A stretch of 64,000 nucleotides of DNA from Arcobacter roscoffensis (lineage in GTDB: Bacteria; Campylobacterota; Campylobacteria; Campylobacterales; Arcobacteraceae): NCBI RefSeq assembly GCF_024267655.1, contig NZ_CP100595.1, forward strand, positions 1,488,001 to 1,552,000, given 5' to 3'. Position 1 is the first letter of the stretch. The number at the start of each line of letters is the position of its first letter. This document shows, one piece after another, positions 51,589-59,658 of this stretch. A program made the position numbers and the translations under genes. Below the pieces are notes generated by a model, which saw only the letters and a list, made by a program, of their open reading frames with translations, did no database searches and had not been told where the DNA came from.

Positions 51589-52335
51589 CTATTTTACTAT
51601 ATATCCGTAGTTTTCTAAAATACTCTTAGCTTCTTTTGAGAACAAGAAATTATAGAACTTTTTAGCTTCTTTTTTATTTTTACTATTTTTTAAAATAATA
51701 GCCCCTTGCTTTATAGAAGTATATAGTTTCGGGTTAATGTGTATATAGTTTAATCCTTCTTTATACTTAGACATTTTTGGACTATAAAGCATAGATTTTG
51801 CGATAAAACCAATATTTGCAGCTGTAAATGTATATGAAAGAGTTTGTGAAATAGACTCACCATATACAAACTTTTTTTGAAGTTCATTTAAAAGCTTTGT
51901 ATTTTCCAAAACTTCAAATGAGGCTTGACCATAAGGAGCAGTTTTTGGATTAGCTATTGCTATATGTTTAATATCTTGATTTTTTAATAAAGCTAAGCCT
52001 TTAGAAAAGTCTTGTTTTTTCTTTGAAAACAAAGATAATGAGCCTCTTGCATAAACTCTTGGAGTATTTAAAGCTAAGCCATCTTTGTATAAAGCTTGGG
52101 GATACTTCATATTTGCAGACATGAAAACATCATAAGGTGCATTGTTTTTAATCTGCGCTGTTAATTTACCACTACTTCCTAAAGTAATATTTACTTTAGT
52201 ATTAGGATTTGTTTTTATAAACTCTTTTTTTAACTCTTTGATTGCATAAGATACATTTGCAGCAAGGGCTATATTTAAGGTATTTGCATATAAACCACAT
52301 GAAAGTAAAGCAATACTTGCTAGAATCTTTTTCAT
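51589..52335 (-). CDS. modA: Molybdate-binding periplasmic protein
   Basis: 248 residues, signal peptide about 1-17. ModA signatures: LGSSGKLTAQIKNNAPYDVF (oxyanion-binding Ser and anchor) and NPKTAPYGQASFEVL. Delivers molybdate to ModBC. Begins right after the modE stop. Confidence 0.92.
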   Translation of the reverse strand: MKKILASIALLSCGLYANTLNIALAANVSYAIKELKKEFIKTNPNTKVNITLGSSGKLTAQIKNNAPYDVFMSANMKYPQALYKDGLALNTPRVYARGSLSLFSKKKQDFSKGLALLKNQDIKHIAIANPKTAPYGQASFEVLENTKLLNELQKKFVYGESISQTLSYTFTAANIGFIAKSMLYSPKMSKYKEGLNYIHINPKLYTSIKQGAIILKNSKNKKEAKKFYNFLFSKEAKSILENYGYIVK

Positions 52336-53118
52336 TTATTTACCCACCATAATATCATTTGATTTTATATAGGCATATACAGCTTTCCCTACTTCAAGCC
52401 TCAGGTTCTTAACAGCCCCTGTTGTAATAATAGATGTAATAGTCTCATTTTCACTAATATCAATAGTAACTTCACTATTTGTAGAGTTTTTTGTGATATC
52501 TTTGATAATACCTTTTATTTTATTTCTGGCACTTATTGCTATATCACTACTTGTAGATAAAAGTATATTATTTGAGTTAAAAATAGCTATTACTTCGTCA
52601 TCTTTTTTTATATCTAAAGACTGTAGGGCATCATATGTAATATTTGCAAAAAGTTCATGGTCACTTTTAGGGACTATTATTATATTTGCATTTACTTCAT
52701 TTGATACTATTTTATCAACTCTTCCTATTATTTGATTTCTCGCACTTATTTGCATTGCTAGTCTTCCTATTGTTTTAAATGTTCCTGTATCTATGTTTGT
52801 TAGTTCATTTAACTTTTCCATAAATCTTTTTTGTTCTTCTTTTAAAAGTAAGTAAGTATTGATAATACTTTCCCCATATGAAGTAAGAGCAGTTCCTCCA
52901 CCACCTTTTCCTCCTGTCTCTTTTGATACAAGAGCTTTAGCTGATAAGTTATTCATACTATCTATTGCATCCCATGCTGTTTTATAACTCATAGGAACAG
53001 CTTTTGCAGCTTTTGATATTGAACCATGTTCTTTAATAGCAAGTAGTAAATCTATTCTTTTTTCTAATAAAAAAGGCTGGTCAAATAACTCTAAAGTTAA
53101 GTTTGATGATATATTCAC
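52336..53118 (-). CDS. modE: Molybdate-responsive regulator ModE
   Basis: 260 residues. N-terminal LysR-type winged helix with HGSISKAAKAVPMSYKTAWDAID and the ModE-specific GGKGGGGTALT turn; two TOBE domains (about 125-185 and 195-258), where molybdate binds between subunits. In E. coli it represses modABC when molybdate is bound. Here it is the first gene of the operon, with ModE-like boxes directly upstream. Confidence 0.93.
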   Translation of the reverse strand: MNISSNLTLELFDQPFLLEKRIDLLLAIKEHGSISKAAKAVPMSYKTAWDAIDSMNNLSAKALVSKETGGKGGGGTALTSYGESIINTYLLLKEEQKRFMEKLNELTNIDTGTFKTIGRLAMQISARNQIIGRVDKIVSNEVNANIIIVPKSDHELFANITYDALQSLDIKKDDEVIAIFNSNNILLSTSSDIAISARNKIKGIIKDITKNSTNSEVTIDISENETITSIITTGAVKNLRLEVGKAVYAYIKSNDIMVGK

Positions 53119-53127
53119 TTTATTCCT

Positions 53128-53145
53128 TATATACTTAATTATATA
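53128..53145. promoter_or_regulatory. ModE-like box next to the modE start
   Basis: TATATA, CTTAAT, TATATA, followed by GCG. On the minus strand it reads CGCTATATAATTAAGTATAT, close to the E. coli ModE consensus (CGNTATATA and TANATA halves). It overlaps the ribosome site of modE and suggests autoregulation. Confidence 0.65.
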
Positions 53146-53165
53146 GCGTTTGTAAAATATTAGCG

Positions 53166-53185
53166 TTGTATACCTTAGTATACAA
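53166..53185. promoter_or_regulatory. Second ModE-like inverted repeat
   Basis: TTGTATAC, CTTA, GTATACAA. A perfect eight-base inverted repeat 48 bases upstream of the modE start. Could be a second ModE site or belong to the promoter of the plus-strand region. Confidence 0.55.
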
Positions 53186-53192
53186 TGAAAGC

Positions 53193-53245
53193 TTTTTACT
53201 CCTATACGGTGTTTGTTAAATAGTAAGTAGAGTTTAGTACTTTAC
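53193..53245 (+). repeat. 53-bp element, copy 1
   Basis: Noncoding sequence beginning TTTTTACTCCTATACGGTGT. 38 of 53 positions match copy 2 without gaps, and 32 of the first 40. Conserved blocks are TCCTATACG and GTAAGTAG. The two blocks can pair weakly (CTA/TAG and TAC/GTA). Confidence 0.6.
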
Positions 53246-53349
53246 AAAGACTGTTTTTGCATTGATATATGCTATAAAAGCTCTGTTTTGTACTTATGTG
53301 TAAAAGTTTATCTTACAAAATGAAAGATTTTTTATGATTTAAACAAATT

Positions 53350-53402
53350 TTTTTATTCCTATACGCTAAATGTAAAATTGTAAGTAGGGTATAAAGTAAT
53401 AC
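53350..53402 (+). repeat. 53-bp element, copy 2
   Basis: Begins TTTTTATTCCTATACGCTAA, 157 bases after copy 1. The region 53119-53521 has no gene. Besides the ModE-like boxes and these repeats it holds an AT-rich stretch with TATAAA-like elements and an inverted repeat AAAATGA/TCATTTT (53436-53457). Confidence 0.6.
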
Positions 53403-53521
53403 ATCTATAAAAACTTTAATATATTTTTATTTTCTAAAATGAATAAAATTTCATTTTCACTTCACTTATAGTTCATTTAGCTCTTATATCATTACAGCAA
53501 CAAAACAAAAAAGGATTACAA

Positions 53522-53857
53522 ATGATGAATAAGAAAATGTTAGTTAGTTTAGGATTAGTAACTTTAATACCACTTGCTATTTTTGCAAGTAGTGATAGAT
53601 ATGATTTTGATGATAAAAGAAATTCTAATTATCTAAAAGAAAAAGGTATAAATTTTATTTTTGAGGGAAGATTAGATGAAAAACCAATGAATAGTCTAAA
53701 TGGTAAATGGATAATTTCAGGTAAAACTGTTATTGTTGATGATTCTACTATAATTAAACAAGAGAAAAAAGTATTTAGAACTGGTGATGAAATTGAGATT
53801 TCAGGTATAAGATCAAATGGAAGTATAAAAGCAATTACTTTAAAACAAGATGATTAA
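53522..53857 (+). CDS. Small exported OB-fold-like protein (DUF5666-like)
   Basis: 111 residues with signal peptide (about 1-22, ending AIFAS). The mature part has the DUF5666-like pattern GRLDEKPMNSLNGKWIISG, VIVDDSTII and GDEIEISGIRSNGSIKA. AAAGGA precedes the ATG pair; the second ATG (53525) is an alternative start. Directly upstream of a two-component pair, so it is probably its target or accessory protein. Confidence 0.75.
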   Translation: MMNKKMLVSLGLVTLIPLAIFASSDRYDFDDKRNSNYLKEKGINFIFEGRLDEKPMNSLNGKWIISGKTVIVDDSTIIKQEKKVFRTGDEIEISGIRSNGSIKAITLKQDD

Positions 53858-53908
53858 TAGCTGTTTGTATAAGATTTTATAGTATATATAAATAAACAAA
53901 TGTAAAAG

Positions 53909-53956
53909 ATATGTATATATTGTTAACTAATTTATTTTTAGGCAATATATACATAT
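53909..53956. repeat. 14-bp inverted repeat before the response regulator
   Basis: ATATGTATATATTG and CAATATATACATAT, separated by 20 bases. Ends 18 bases before the regulator ATG. Could be an operator of the regulator or a hairpin between it and the small gene. Confidence 0.55.
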
Positions 53957-53974
53957 TTGTAAGAAAGAGGATAA

Positions 53975-54637
53975 ATGAAAATTTTATTAGTTGAAGACAA
54001 TCCAAATATATATGATTTTTTAAAAAAAGCATTAGAGCAAGATTTTTATGCCGTTGATATAGCAACAGATGGAAAAGAGGGTTTTTACTTAGCTACAGTG
54101 AATAAATATGATTTAATTATCCTAGATGTTATGCTTCCATTTATGAGTGGATTTGAATTATGTAAACAGTTAAGAGAGTATAAAATTGATACACCTATAC
54201 TTATGCTAACAGCAAAAGATGACAGTGAAGATATAGTAAATGGTCTTGATAGTGGGGCTGATGACTATTTGACGAAACCTTTTATTTTAAAAGAATTACA
54301 AGCTAGAATAAGAGCAATGCTTAGAAGAAAAACTTCTAATACAAGTGTTTTAAAATATAAGGATTTACAACTAGATACTATAAAAAAGTCTGTGTATAGA
54401 AATAAAACAAAGATAGATTTAACTGCTAAAGAGTTTTCCATATTAGAGTTGTTAGTTCGAAATGAAAACAAAGTTGTAAGTGATTCTATGATAATCGAGC
54501 ATGTGTGGGATATGAACTATTCAAATGCTTCTAATTTAGTAAAAGTTTATATTTACAGACTAAGAAATAAAATAGACAAAAGCTTTGAGGAAGCCTATAT
54601 ACATAATATAAAAAATACAGGATATACATTAAAATGA
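53975..54637 (+). CDS. Response regulator, OmpR/PhoB type
   Basis: 220 residues. Receiver with LVEDN, phospho-acceptor Asp in LIILDVMLP, Thr in MLTAKD and Lys in LTKPF; winged helix with DLTAKEFSILELLVRNENKV. Resembles copper/heavy-metal and quorum regulators (CusR, QseB). Its stop overlaps the kinase start by four bases. Confidence 0.94.
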   Translation: MKILLVEDNPNIYDFLKKALEQDFYAVDIATDGKEGFYLATVNKYDLIILDVMLPFMSGFELCKQLREYKIDTPILMLTAKDDSEDIVNGLDSGADDYLTKPFILKELQARIRAMLRRKTSNTSVLKYKDLQLDTIKKSVYRNKTKIDLTAKEFSILELLVRNENKVVSDSMIIEHVWDMNYSNASNLVKVYIYRLRNKIDKSFEEAYIHNIKNTGYTLK

Positions 54638-55962
54638 AATCTATAAAATTTAAACTATTTACAGCATTTAGTCTTGCACTATTTTTGATACTGTTTTTCT
54701 TATCAATTTTTTCTATACATTTTTTTACACAAAATCAAGAAAATGAAGCCATAAGCAAAGTAGAGAAAAATTTAATTATTGTTAATCAAACTTTAGCTTC
54801 AAATAAAAGATTGGATTTACTCTATTCTCAGTTAGACTTAAAAGAGCAATTTCTTTTTATCTTTAAAGACAATAAGTTAGTATTTACAAATGAGTCTGAA
54901 CATGAAACAAAAGAGATATTAGAAGAGTTAAGACAAATAAACTTTTCATCTTCAAACTTCATAAAAGTTGATGATTTTGTAGTTTCTAAAAATAAATACA
55001 ATGAGTTTAGTGTTTATATGGGTATTGAAGATGATTATATTGAAGAAAGAAACGAAGCTATTATAAGTAGTATAATTACAATGAACAGTATTATCTTTGT
55101 GGTATTTATAGCTTTTATATATTTTATTATAAATAAAACTATTAGACCTTTAAAAGATATTTTAAATGATGTAAAAAATCTTCAAAAAGGAAATGATTTA
55201 TCTAAAAGACTTAAATCAAATAATACAAAAGATGAATTTGAGCAGTTAACAAACTCTTTTAATGAAATGCTTGAAAATATAGAAAAGAGTGTGGAGAATA
55301 TAAAACAGTTTTCTTCAGATGCTTCTCATGAGCTTAAAACGCCTCTTACTATTATTCAAGGAGAAATTGAGCTTGCAAAAAGTAAAGATCTAAAACAAGA
55401 TGAATTTTATGAAGTTTTAAACAAGTTAGATATAGAACAAAAAAAGCTACAAGACATAATAAGAAACTTTTTACTTTTAGCAAGATTGGATAAAGAGGCT
55501 ATTAAAAAAGAGAAGTGCTTTTTAGATACTTTAGTTTTTGAGTGTATTGAAACAAATTTAGATATCTTAGAGAAAAAAGGCTTAGAGCTAAAACTTGATA
55601 TACAAGAAGCCTTAGAAGTAAACTCTAGTAAGAAGTATTTATCTATTGTAATAAACAATCTTTTATCAAATGCTATTAAATACACAAATGAAGGCTCTAT
55701 TAGTATTAAAGCAAATAAAAATGAGCATTTTACTTTTTTTGAAATAAGCGATACAGGAATAGGTATGGATAAAAAAGATACTTCTATGATTTTTGAAAGA
55801 TTTTATAGAGTAGATAAAGCAAGAAGTGATTTCAAAGATGGAATAGGTATTGGTTTATCAATTGTAAAAAGAGTTTGTGAGAGATTTAATATTTCCATAA
55901 AAGTTGAAAGTAAACTTGAAAAAGGAAGTAAATTTTCACTTAGATTTACTAATTTTCATTAA
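54634..55962 (+). CDS. Membrane sensor histidine kinase (HAMP)
   Basis: 442 residues. Transmembrane helices at about 8-30 and 147-169 flank a periplasmic sensor of about 115 residues. HAMP (about 170-222), HisKA with SSDASHELKTPLTII (His near 233), HATPase with INNLLSNAIKYT, DTGIGM and GIGIGLSIVKRV. Classical kinase of the regulator before it. The small exported protein at 53522 might act on its sensor. Confidence 0.94.
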   Translation: MKSIKFKLFTAFSLALFLILFFLSIFSIHFFTQNQENEAISKVEKNLIIVNQTLASNKRLDLLYSQLDLKEQFLFIFKDNKLVFTNESEHETKEILEELRQINFSSSNFIKVDDFVVSKNKYNEFSVYMGIEDDYIEERNEAIISSIITMNSIIFVVFIAFIYFIINKTIRPLKDILNDVKNLQKGNDLSKRLKSNNTKDEFEQLTNSFNEMLENIEKSVENIKQFSSDASHELKTPLTIIQGEIELAKSKDLKQDEFYEVLNKLDIEQKKLQDIIRNFLLLARLDKEAIKKEKCFLDTLVFECIETNLDILEKKGLELKLDIQEALEVNSSKKYLSIVINNLLSNAIKYTNEGSISIKANKNEHFTFFEISDTGIGMDKKDTSMIFERFYRVDKARSDFKDGIGIGLSIVKRVCERFNISIKVESKLEKGSKFSLRFTNFH

Positions 55963-56005
55963 AGATTTTTTTGATATAGTTAGGCATTTTAAATAAGGAA
56001 TACAA

Positions 56006-56425
56006 ATGGCTATTAAAAAAGATCAATTAGTAACTATGACATTTGAATTAAAAGTAGATGATAGAATAATAGAAAGTAATATGGGTGAGAAGCCAATGAC
56101 ATTTGCTTTTGGTTCAGGACAATTATTAGCAGGTTTTGAAGAATTAATTGAAGATATAAATGAAGGTGAAACAAGAACTGTTACTGTAAAAAGTGATAAA
56201 GCTTATGGCCCTTATGATGAAACTTTAAATGAAAAAGTTCCAGCAGGTGAATTTGAAGGTATTGATTTACAAATAGGTATGATTTTAGAAGGTGAAGCTC
56301 AAGATGGCTCAGTTTTAAAAGCAACTGTTACAGATGTTACAAAAGATGAGGTAACTGTGGATTATAATCATCCCTTAGCAGGAAAAGATTTAACATTTAA
56401 AGTATTTATTGAAAAAATCGTTTAA
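56006..56425 (+). CDS. slyD: SlyD-like FKBP-type peptidyl-prolyl isomerase
   Basis: 139 residues. FKBP core with the inserted IF domain: FGSGQLLAGFEELIEDINEGE and VDYNHPLAGKDLTF, the latter being the SlyD mark. No His-rich metal-binding tail, so it is a short SlyD. Chaperone/prolyl isomerase in the cytoplasm. Own AAGGAA ribosome site. Confidence 0.92.
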   Translation: MAIKKDQLVTMTFELKVDDRIIESNMGEKPMTFAFGSGQLLAGFEELIEDINEGETRTVTVKSDKAYGPYDETLNEKVPAGEFEGIDLQIGMILEGEAQDGSVLKATVTDVTKDEVTVDYNHPLAGKDLTFKVFIEKIV

Positions 56426-56445
56426 TTAACTCATATAAAAATCTT

Positions 56446-56490
56446 ATAAGGTAGATAGTGTTTTAAATACTATTCATACCTTATTTATTC
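56446..56490 (+). terminator. Terminator after slyD
   Basis: ATAAGGTA pairs with TACCTTAT and ATAGT with ACTAT, followed by TTATTCTTTTTT. Confidence 0.6.
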
Positions 56491-56564
56491 TTTTTTACTC
56501 TACACTAAACTTAAAAATCTTATGTTATAATTGCGCTTATATAAAAAGATAAGGTATTTAAATA

Positions 56565-58037
56565 ATGGAAATGTCGAAAGATAAGACACAAAAATTTGTA
56601 GTAAAGTTCTTCCCAGAAATTATGGTAAAAGGAACAAAAGCAAAAAGACAAATGGTTGGACAGCTTTATAATAACCTACAAACGGTACTTCATAAAATAG
56701 ATGAAAAAATCACAGTAAAAAAATTTTCAGACAAAATGGAAATAACTTGTGTAAATGAACTTATAGAACAAGTAAGACAAAGACTTAAAGATACTCCTGG
56801 TGTTGAGTTGATTTTAGAAGTATTACAATTTGAAAATGTGACTACAATTGATGAAATAAAAATAAAAGCAAATGAGTTAATGTCTCATGAAATTAAAGAT
56901 AAAACTTTTGTTGTAAGAGTTAAAAGAAGTGGAACACATGAATTTAAATCAACAGATATAGAACAAACTGTTGGTGGATATATGTTAGCTCATAATGAAA
57001 CAAAAGGTGTAGATTTAAGAAATGCTGAGGTAACTATAAATATTGAGCTTGTAAATAATCAGTTAAATATAGTAACTAAAAAATATAGAGGTTTATCAGG
57101 TTTCCCTATTGGTAGCCAAAATTCTATTTTATCTTTAATGTCAGGTGGTTTTGACTCAACTGTTGCTTCATACCTTACGATGAAAAGAGGAATTAAAACT
57201 CACTTTATTTTCTTTAATCTTGGTGGAATTGCTCATGAGATTGGAGTTAAACAAGTAGCATATTATTTATGGAATAAATTTGGTTCTTCTCATAGAGTTA
57301 CTTTTACTTCTGTTCCTTTTGATGATGTTGTAACTGAAATTTTTAAGTCAACTAGTGAGCCTTATATGGGTGTTACACTAAAAAGACTTATGGTTATGGC
57401 TGCTGAAAAAATAGCTGATGAAATGAAGATCGATGCTTTACTTACAGGTGAGAGTGTGGCACAGGTTTCAAGTCAAACTTTAAGAAACCTAGCTTTAATT
57501 GATAAAGTTTCAAATAAGCTAATTTTAAGACCCTTATCTACTATGAATAAACCTGATATTATAGAAATATCTACAAAAATAGGTACTACAAGATTTGCTG
57601 AGAGTATGCCTGAGTATTGTGGTGTTATTTCAAAAAGTCCAGTAACACATGGTTCATTTGACAGAATGGAAAAAGAAGCTAGAGCTTTTAATTATGAAGT
57701 TTTAGATAAAGCTGTAGAAGATGCTGTTGTAGTAAATGTTGATGAGATAGATGATGATGTAAATGAAATAGGTCAAATTGATGTTGTTTCAGATTTATCA
57801 ACTGGAAATTACACTGTAATTGATATTAGACAAAGCGATGATTGCATTGAGACTAGTGTTGAGACGTTAAAAATACCATTTTATAAATTAAAATCACAAT
57901 TTAGAAAACTACCTCAAGATAAAGAGTACTTATTTTATTGTGACAAAGGAATTTTAAGTCAATTACATGCACAGTTTTTAAGAGATGCAGAGGGTTTAAA
58001 TAACATAAAAGTTTACAGACCTGAGAAAAACAACTAA
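56565..58037 (+). CDS. thiI: tRNA 4-thiouridine synthase with rhodanese domain
   Basis: 490 residues. Ferredoxin-like and THUMP domain (about 1-175), PP-loop ATP pyrophosphatase SGGFDSTVASY (about 193), and a C-terminal rhodanese domain (about 400-490) with Cys459 in YCDKG as persulfide carrier. A second conserved Cys sits in YCGVISKSP. Makes s4U8 in tRNA; the rhodanese domain is also needed for thiamine thiazole synthesis in some bacteria. Begins with MEM; the first ATG is kept because AAGG (56551) is nearest. Confidence 0.92.
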   Translation: MEMSKDKTQKFVVKFFPEIMVKGTKAKRQMVGQLYNNLQTVLHKIDEKITVKKFSDKMEITCVNELIEQVRQRLKDTPGVELILEVLQFENVTTIDEIKIKANELMSHEIKDKTFVVRVKRSGTHEFKSTDIEQTVGGYMLAHNETKGVDLRNAEVTINIELVNNQLNIVTKKYRGLSGFPIGSQNSILSLMSGGFDSTVASYLTMKRGIKTHFIFFNLGGIAHEIGVKQVAYYLWNKFGSSHRVTFTSVPFDDVVTEIFKSTSEPYMGVTLKRLMVMAAEKIADEMKIDALLTGESVAQVSSQTLRNLALIDKVSNKLILRPLSTMNKPDIIEISTKIGTTRFAESMPEYCGVISKSPVTHGSFDRMEKEARAFNYEVLDKAVEDAVVVNVDEIDDDVNEIGQIDVVSDLSTGNYTVIDIRQSDDCIETSVETLKIPFYKLKSQFRKLPQDKEYLFYCDKGILSQLHAQFLRDAEGLNNIKVYRPEKNN

Positions 58038-58040
58038 TAA

Positions 58041-58069
58041 AACAAAAGAGTTTAATACTCTTTTTGTTT
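58041..58069 (+). terminator. Terminator after thiI
   Basis: AACAAAAGAGT, TTAAT, ACTCTTTTTGTT. One bulged base; followed by TAAAT. Confidence 0.6.
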
Positions 58070-58162
58070 AAATAATCTGTCTTTAAGCCTTAAAATAGGC
58101 AATCTAATAAGAAATAAAGCAAATAAAAACTAAAATTTAGTATATATAAAAAAAGGTGAAAA

Positions 58163-59656
58163 ATGACAAGTTTATCTGCAGTTGAGAACTGGCTAAAAGA
58201 GCACTCAATTGAGAATTATACAATTTCAGATGATTTATATATTACTGTTCATGGTAGTGTGAATTTAAATGAAAAAATTAGAGAAAAAAGACTTCCTGTA
58301 AAATTTAAATTAGTAAATGGTTATTTTGATATAAGTAATAACCATTTAGAAGCTCTTGATGGTTGTCCTGAAAAAGTTGGAAAAGACTTTAATTGTTCTA
58401 AAAACAATTTAGAGTCACTACTTGGTGCTCCTGTAAAAGTAGGAGACTTTGACTGTTCTTATAATAAATTAGTTAACCTTTCTTATTGTCCAAAAGAAGT
58501 TATAGGTTTTTTTAATTGTTCAAACAATCAACTAACATCTGTAAAAGGAAGTCCAAGAACAATAAAGGGCTATTTTAGATGTGAACACAATAAAATAGAA
58601 TCCCTAAAAGGTGGACCTAAATATATTGATGCATATTTTGATTGTTCTCATAACTATATCAAAGATTTACATGGTGGACCAATTACAGTTGTTCAAGACT
58701 ATATTTGTAATGGAAATCTTTTAAAAAGTTTAGATGGTATTGCTGATACTATTGGTTGGGATGTAAGAACTGATGTTAGATTAAATAAACTTGCAAATAG
58801 TTATAATGAAGAAGAGAAGTTTTGGAAATATAAGGGAAAAGATGTAGTTTCACATGTATATAAACCCTTAGTTGCTTTATGTAATAAAGAAGATATAAGC
58901 AGATGGCTTGCTAAACATGATATAAAAAGTTTTGAAATATTACCAAACAATTCAGTAAATGTAAAAGGTAGTGTAAAACTATCTGATAAACTAGCAAACC
59001 TTTCAAAACTTCCACTTAGTTTTAACGAAGTGGAAGGGGATTTTGATATTAGTAATAATGAACTTATCTCTCTTGAAGGTTGTCCTAAGGTTGTTCATGG
59101 AGACTTTCTAGCTTTTAAAAATGAATTAGCTTCTTTAAAAGGTGGACCTAAAGAAGTTACAGGTAGTTTCATAATTCTTAAAAACAATATAAGCTCACTT
59201 AAGTTTTCCCCATCTATTGTAAAAGAAGACTATATTTGCTCTCATAATCCTTTGAAAGACTTAGATGGAATCAATACAGTTGAGGGATCGATATTTACAG
59301 GTGTTTTTATTCCACATGTAAAAGCCCAAAAATATGTTTATAATTCAGTTACTACATATAAATATGCAGGTGAGGGTATTACAGAATACTTAGATAAGGT
59401 CTATGTAACTTTAACAGAAGAAGAAAAAGTTTATGAAAGAACAAAAGCAAATCTAAAAAGTGCTATTACAAGACTAATTGAAAGTGACAGTTTAAAAAAA
59501 GAGATGATAAACGACACTTTAATAAGAAATCTAGAAAAGTATCATTTAGATGATTTAAAACATAAAGTCTTACTTATTAAAAATCCAAAGCCAAGAACTA
59601 AAGAAGAACTAACAGAAAGTGATGTTTTAAAAATGGCATTTGAAGTGGAATTATAG
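58163..59656 (+). CDS. Cytoplasmic LRR-like repeat protein with two modules
   Basis: 497 residues, no signal. Repeats of 20-21 residues follow the pattern (D/Y/F)-F-x-C-S-x-N-x-L-x-S-L-x-G-x-P-x-x-V-x-G, a Cys ladder of LRR-like strands. Two modules begin alike: ENWLKEHSIENYTIS with HGSVNLNEKI (near 8) and SRWLAKHDIKSFEIL with KGSVKLSDKL (near 248). A helical tail (about 420-497) follows. Similar solenoids are common in tailed phages, but no phage genes lie nearby. A protein-binding scaffold is likely; partner unknown. Confidence 0.75.
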   Translation: MTSLSAVENWLKEHSIENYTISDDLYITVHGSVNLNEKIREKRLPVKFKLVNGYFDISNNHLEALDGCPEKVGKDFNCSKNNLESLLGAPVKVGDFDCSYNKLVNLSYCPKEVIGFFNCSNNQLTSVKGSPRTIKGYFRCEHNKIESLKGGPKYIDAYFDCSHNYIKDLHGGPITVVQDYICNGNLLKSLDGIADTIGWDVRTDVRLNKLANSYNEEEKFWKYKGKDVVSHVYKPLVALCNKEDISRWLAKHDIKSFEILPNNSVNVKGSVKLSDKLANLSKLPLSFNEVEGDFDISNNELISLEGCPKVVHGDFLAFKNELASLKGGPKEVTGSFIILKNNISSLKFSPSIVKEDYICSHNPLKDLDGINTVEGSIFTGVFIPHVKAQKYVYNSVTTYKYAGEGITEYLDKVYVTLTEEEKVYERTKANLKSAITRLIESDSLKKEMINDTLIRNLEKYHLDDLKHKVLLIKNPKPRTKEELTESDVLKMAFEVEL

Positions 59657-59658
59657 AT

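Noticed and set aside
58163-59656. Prophage remnant
   Set aside because: The LRR-like protein recalls phage proteins, but neighbours are thiI and a c-di-GMP enzyme, with no integrase, attachment site or phage structural gene.
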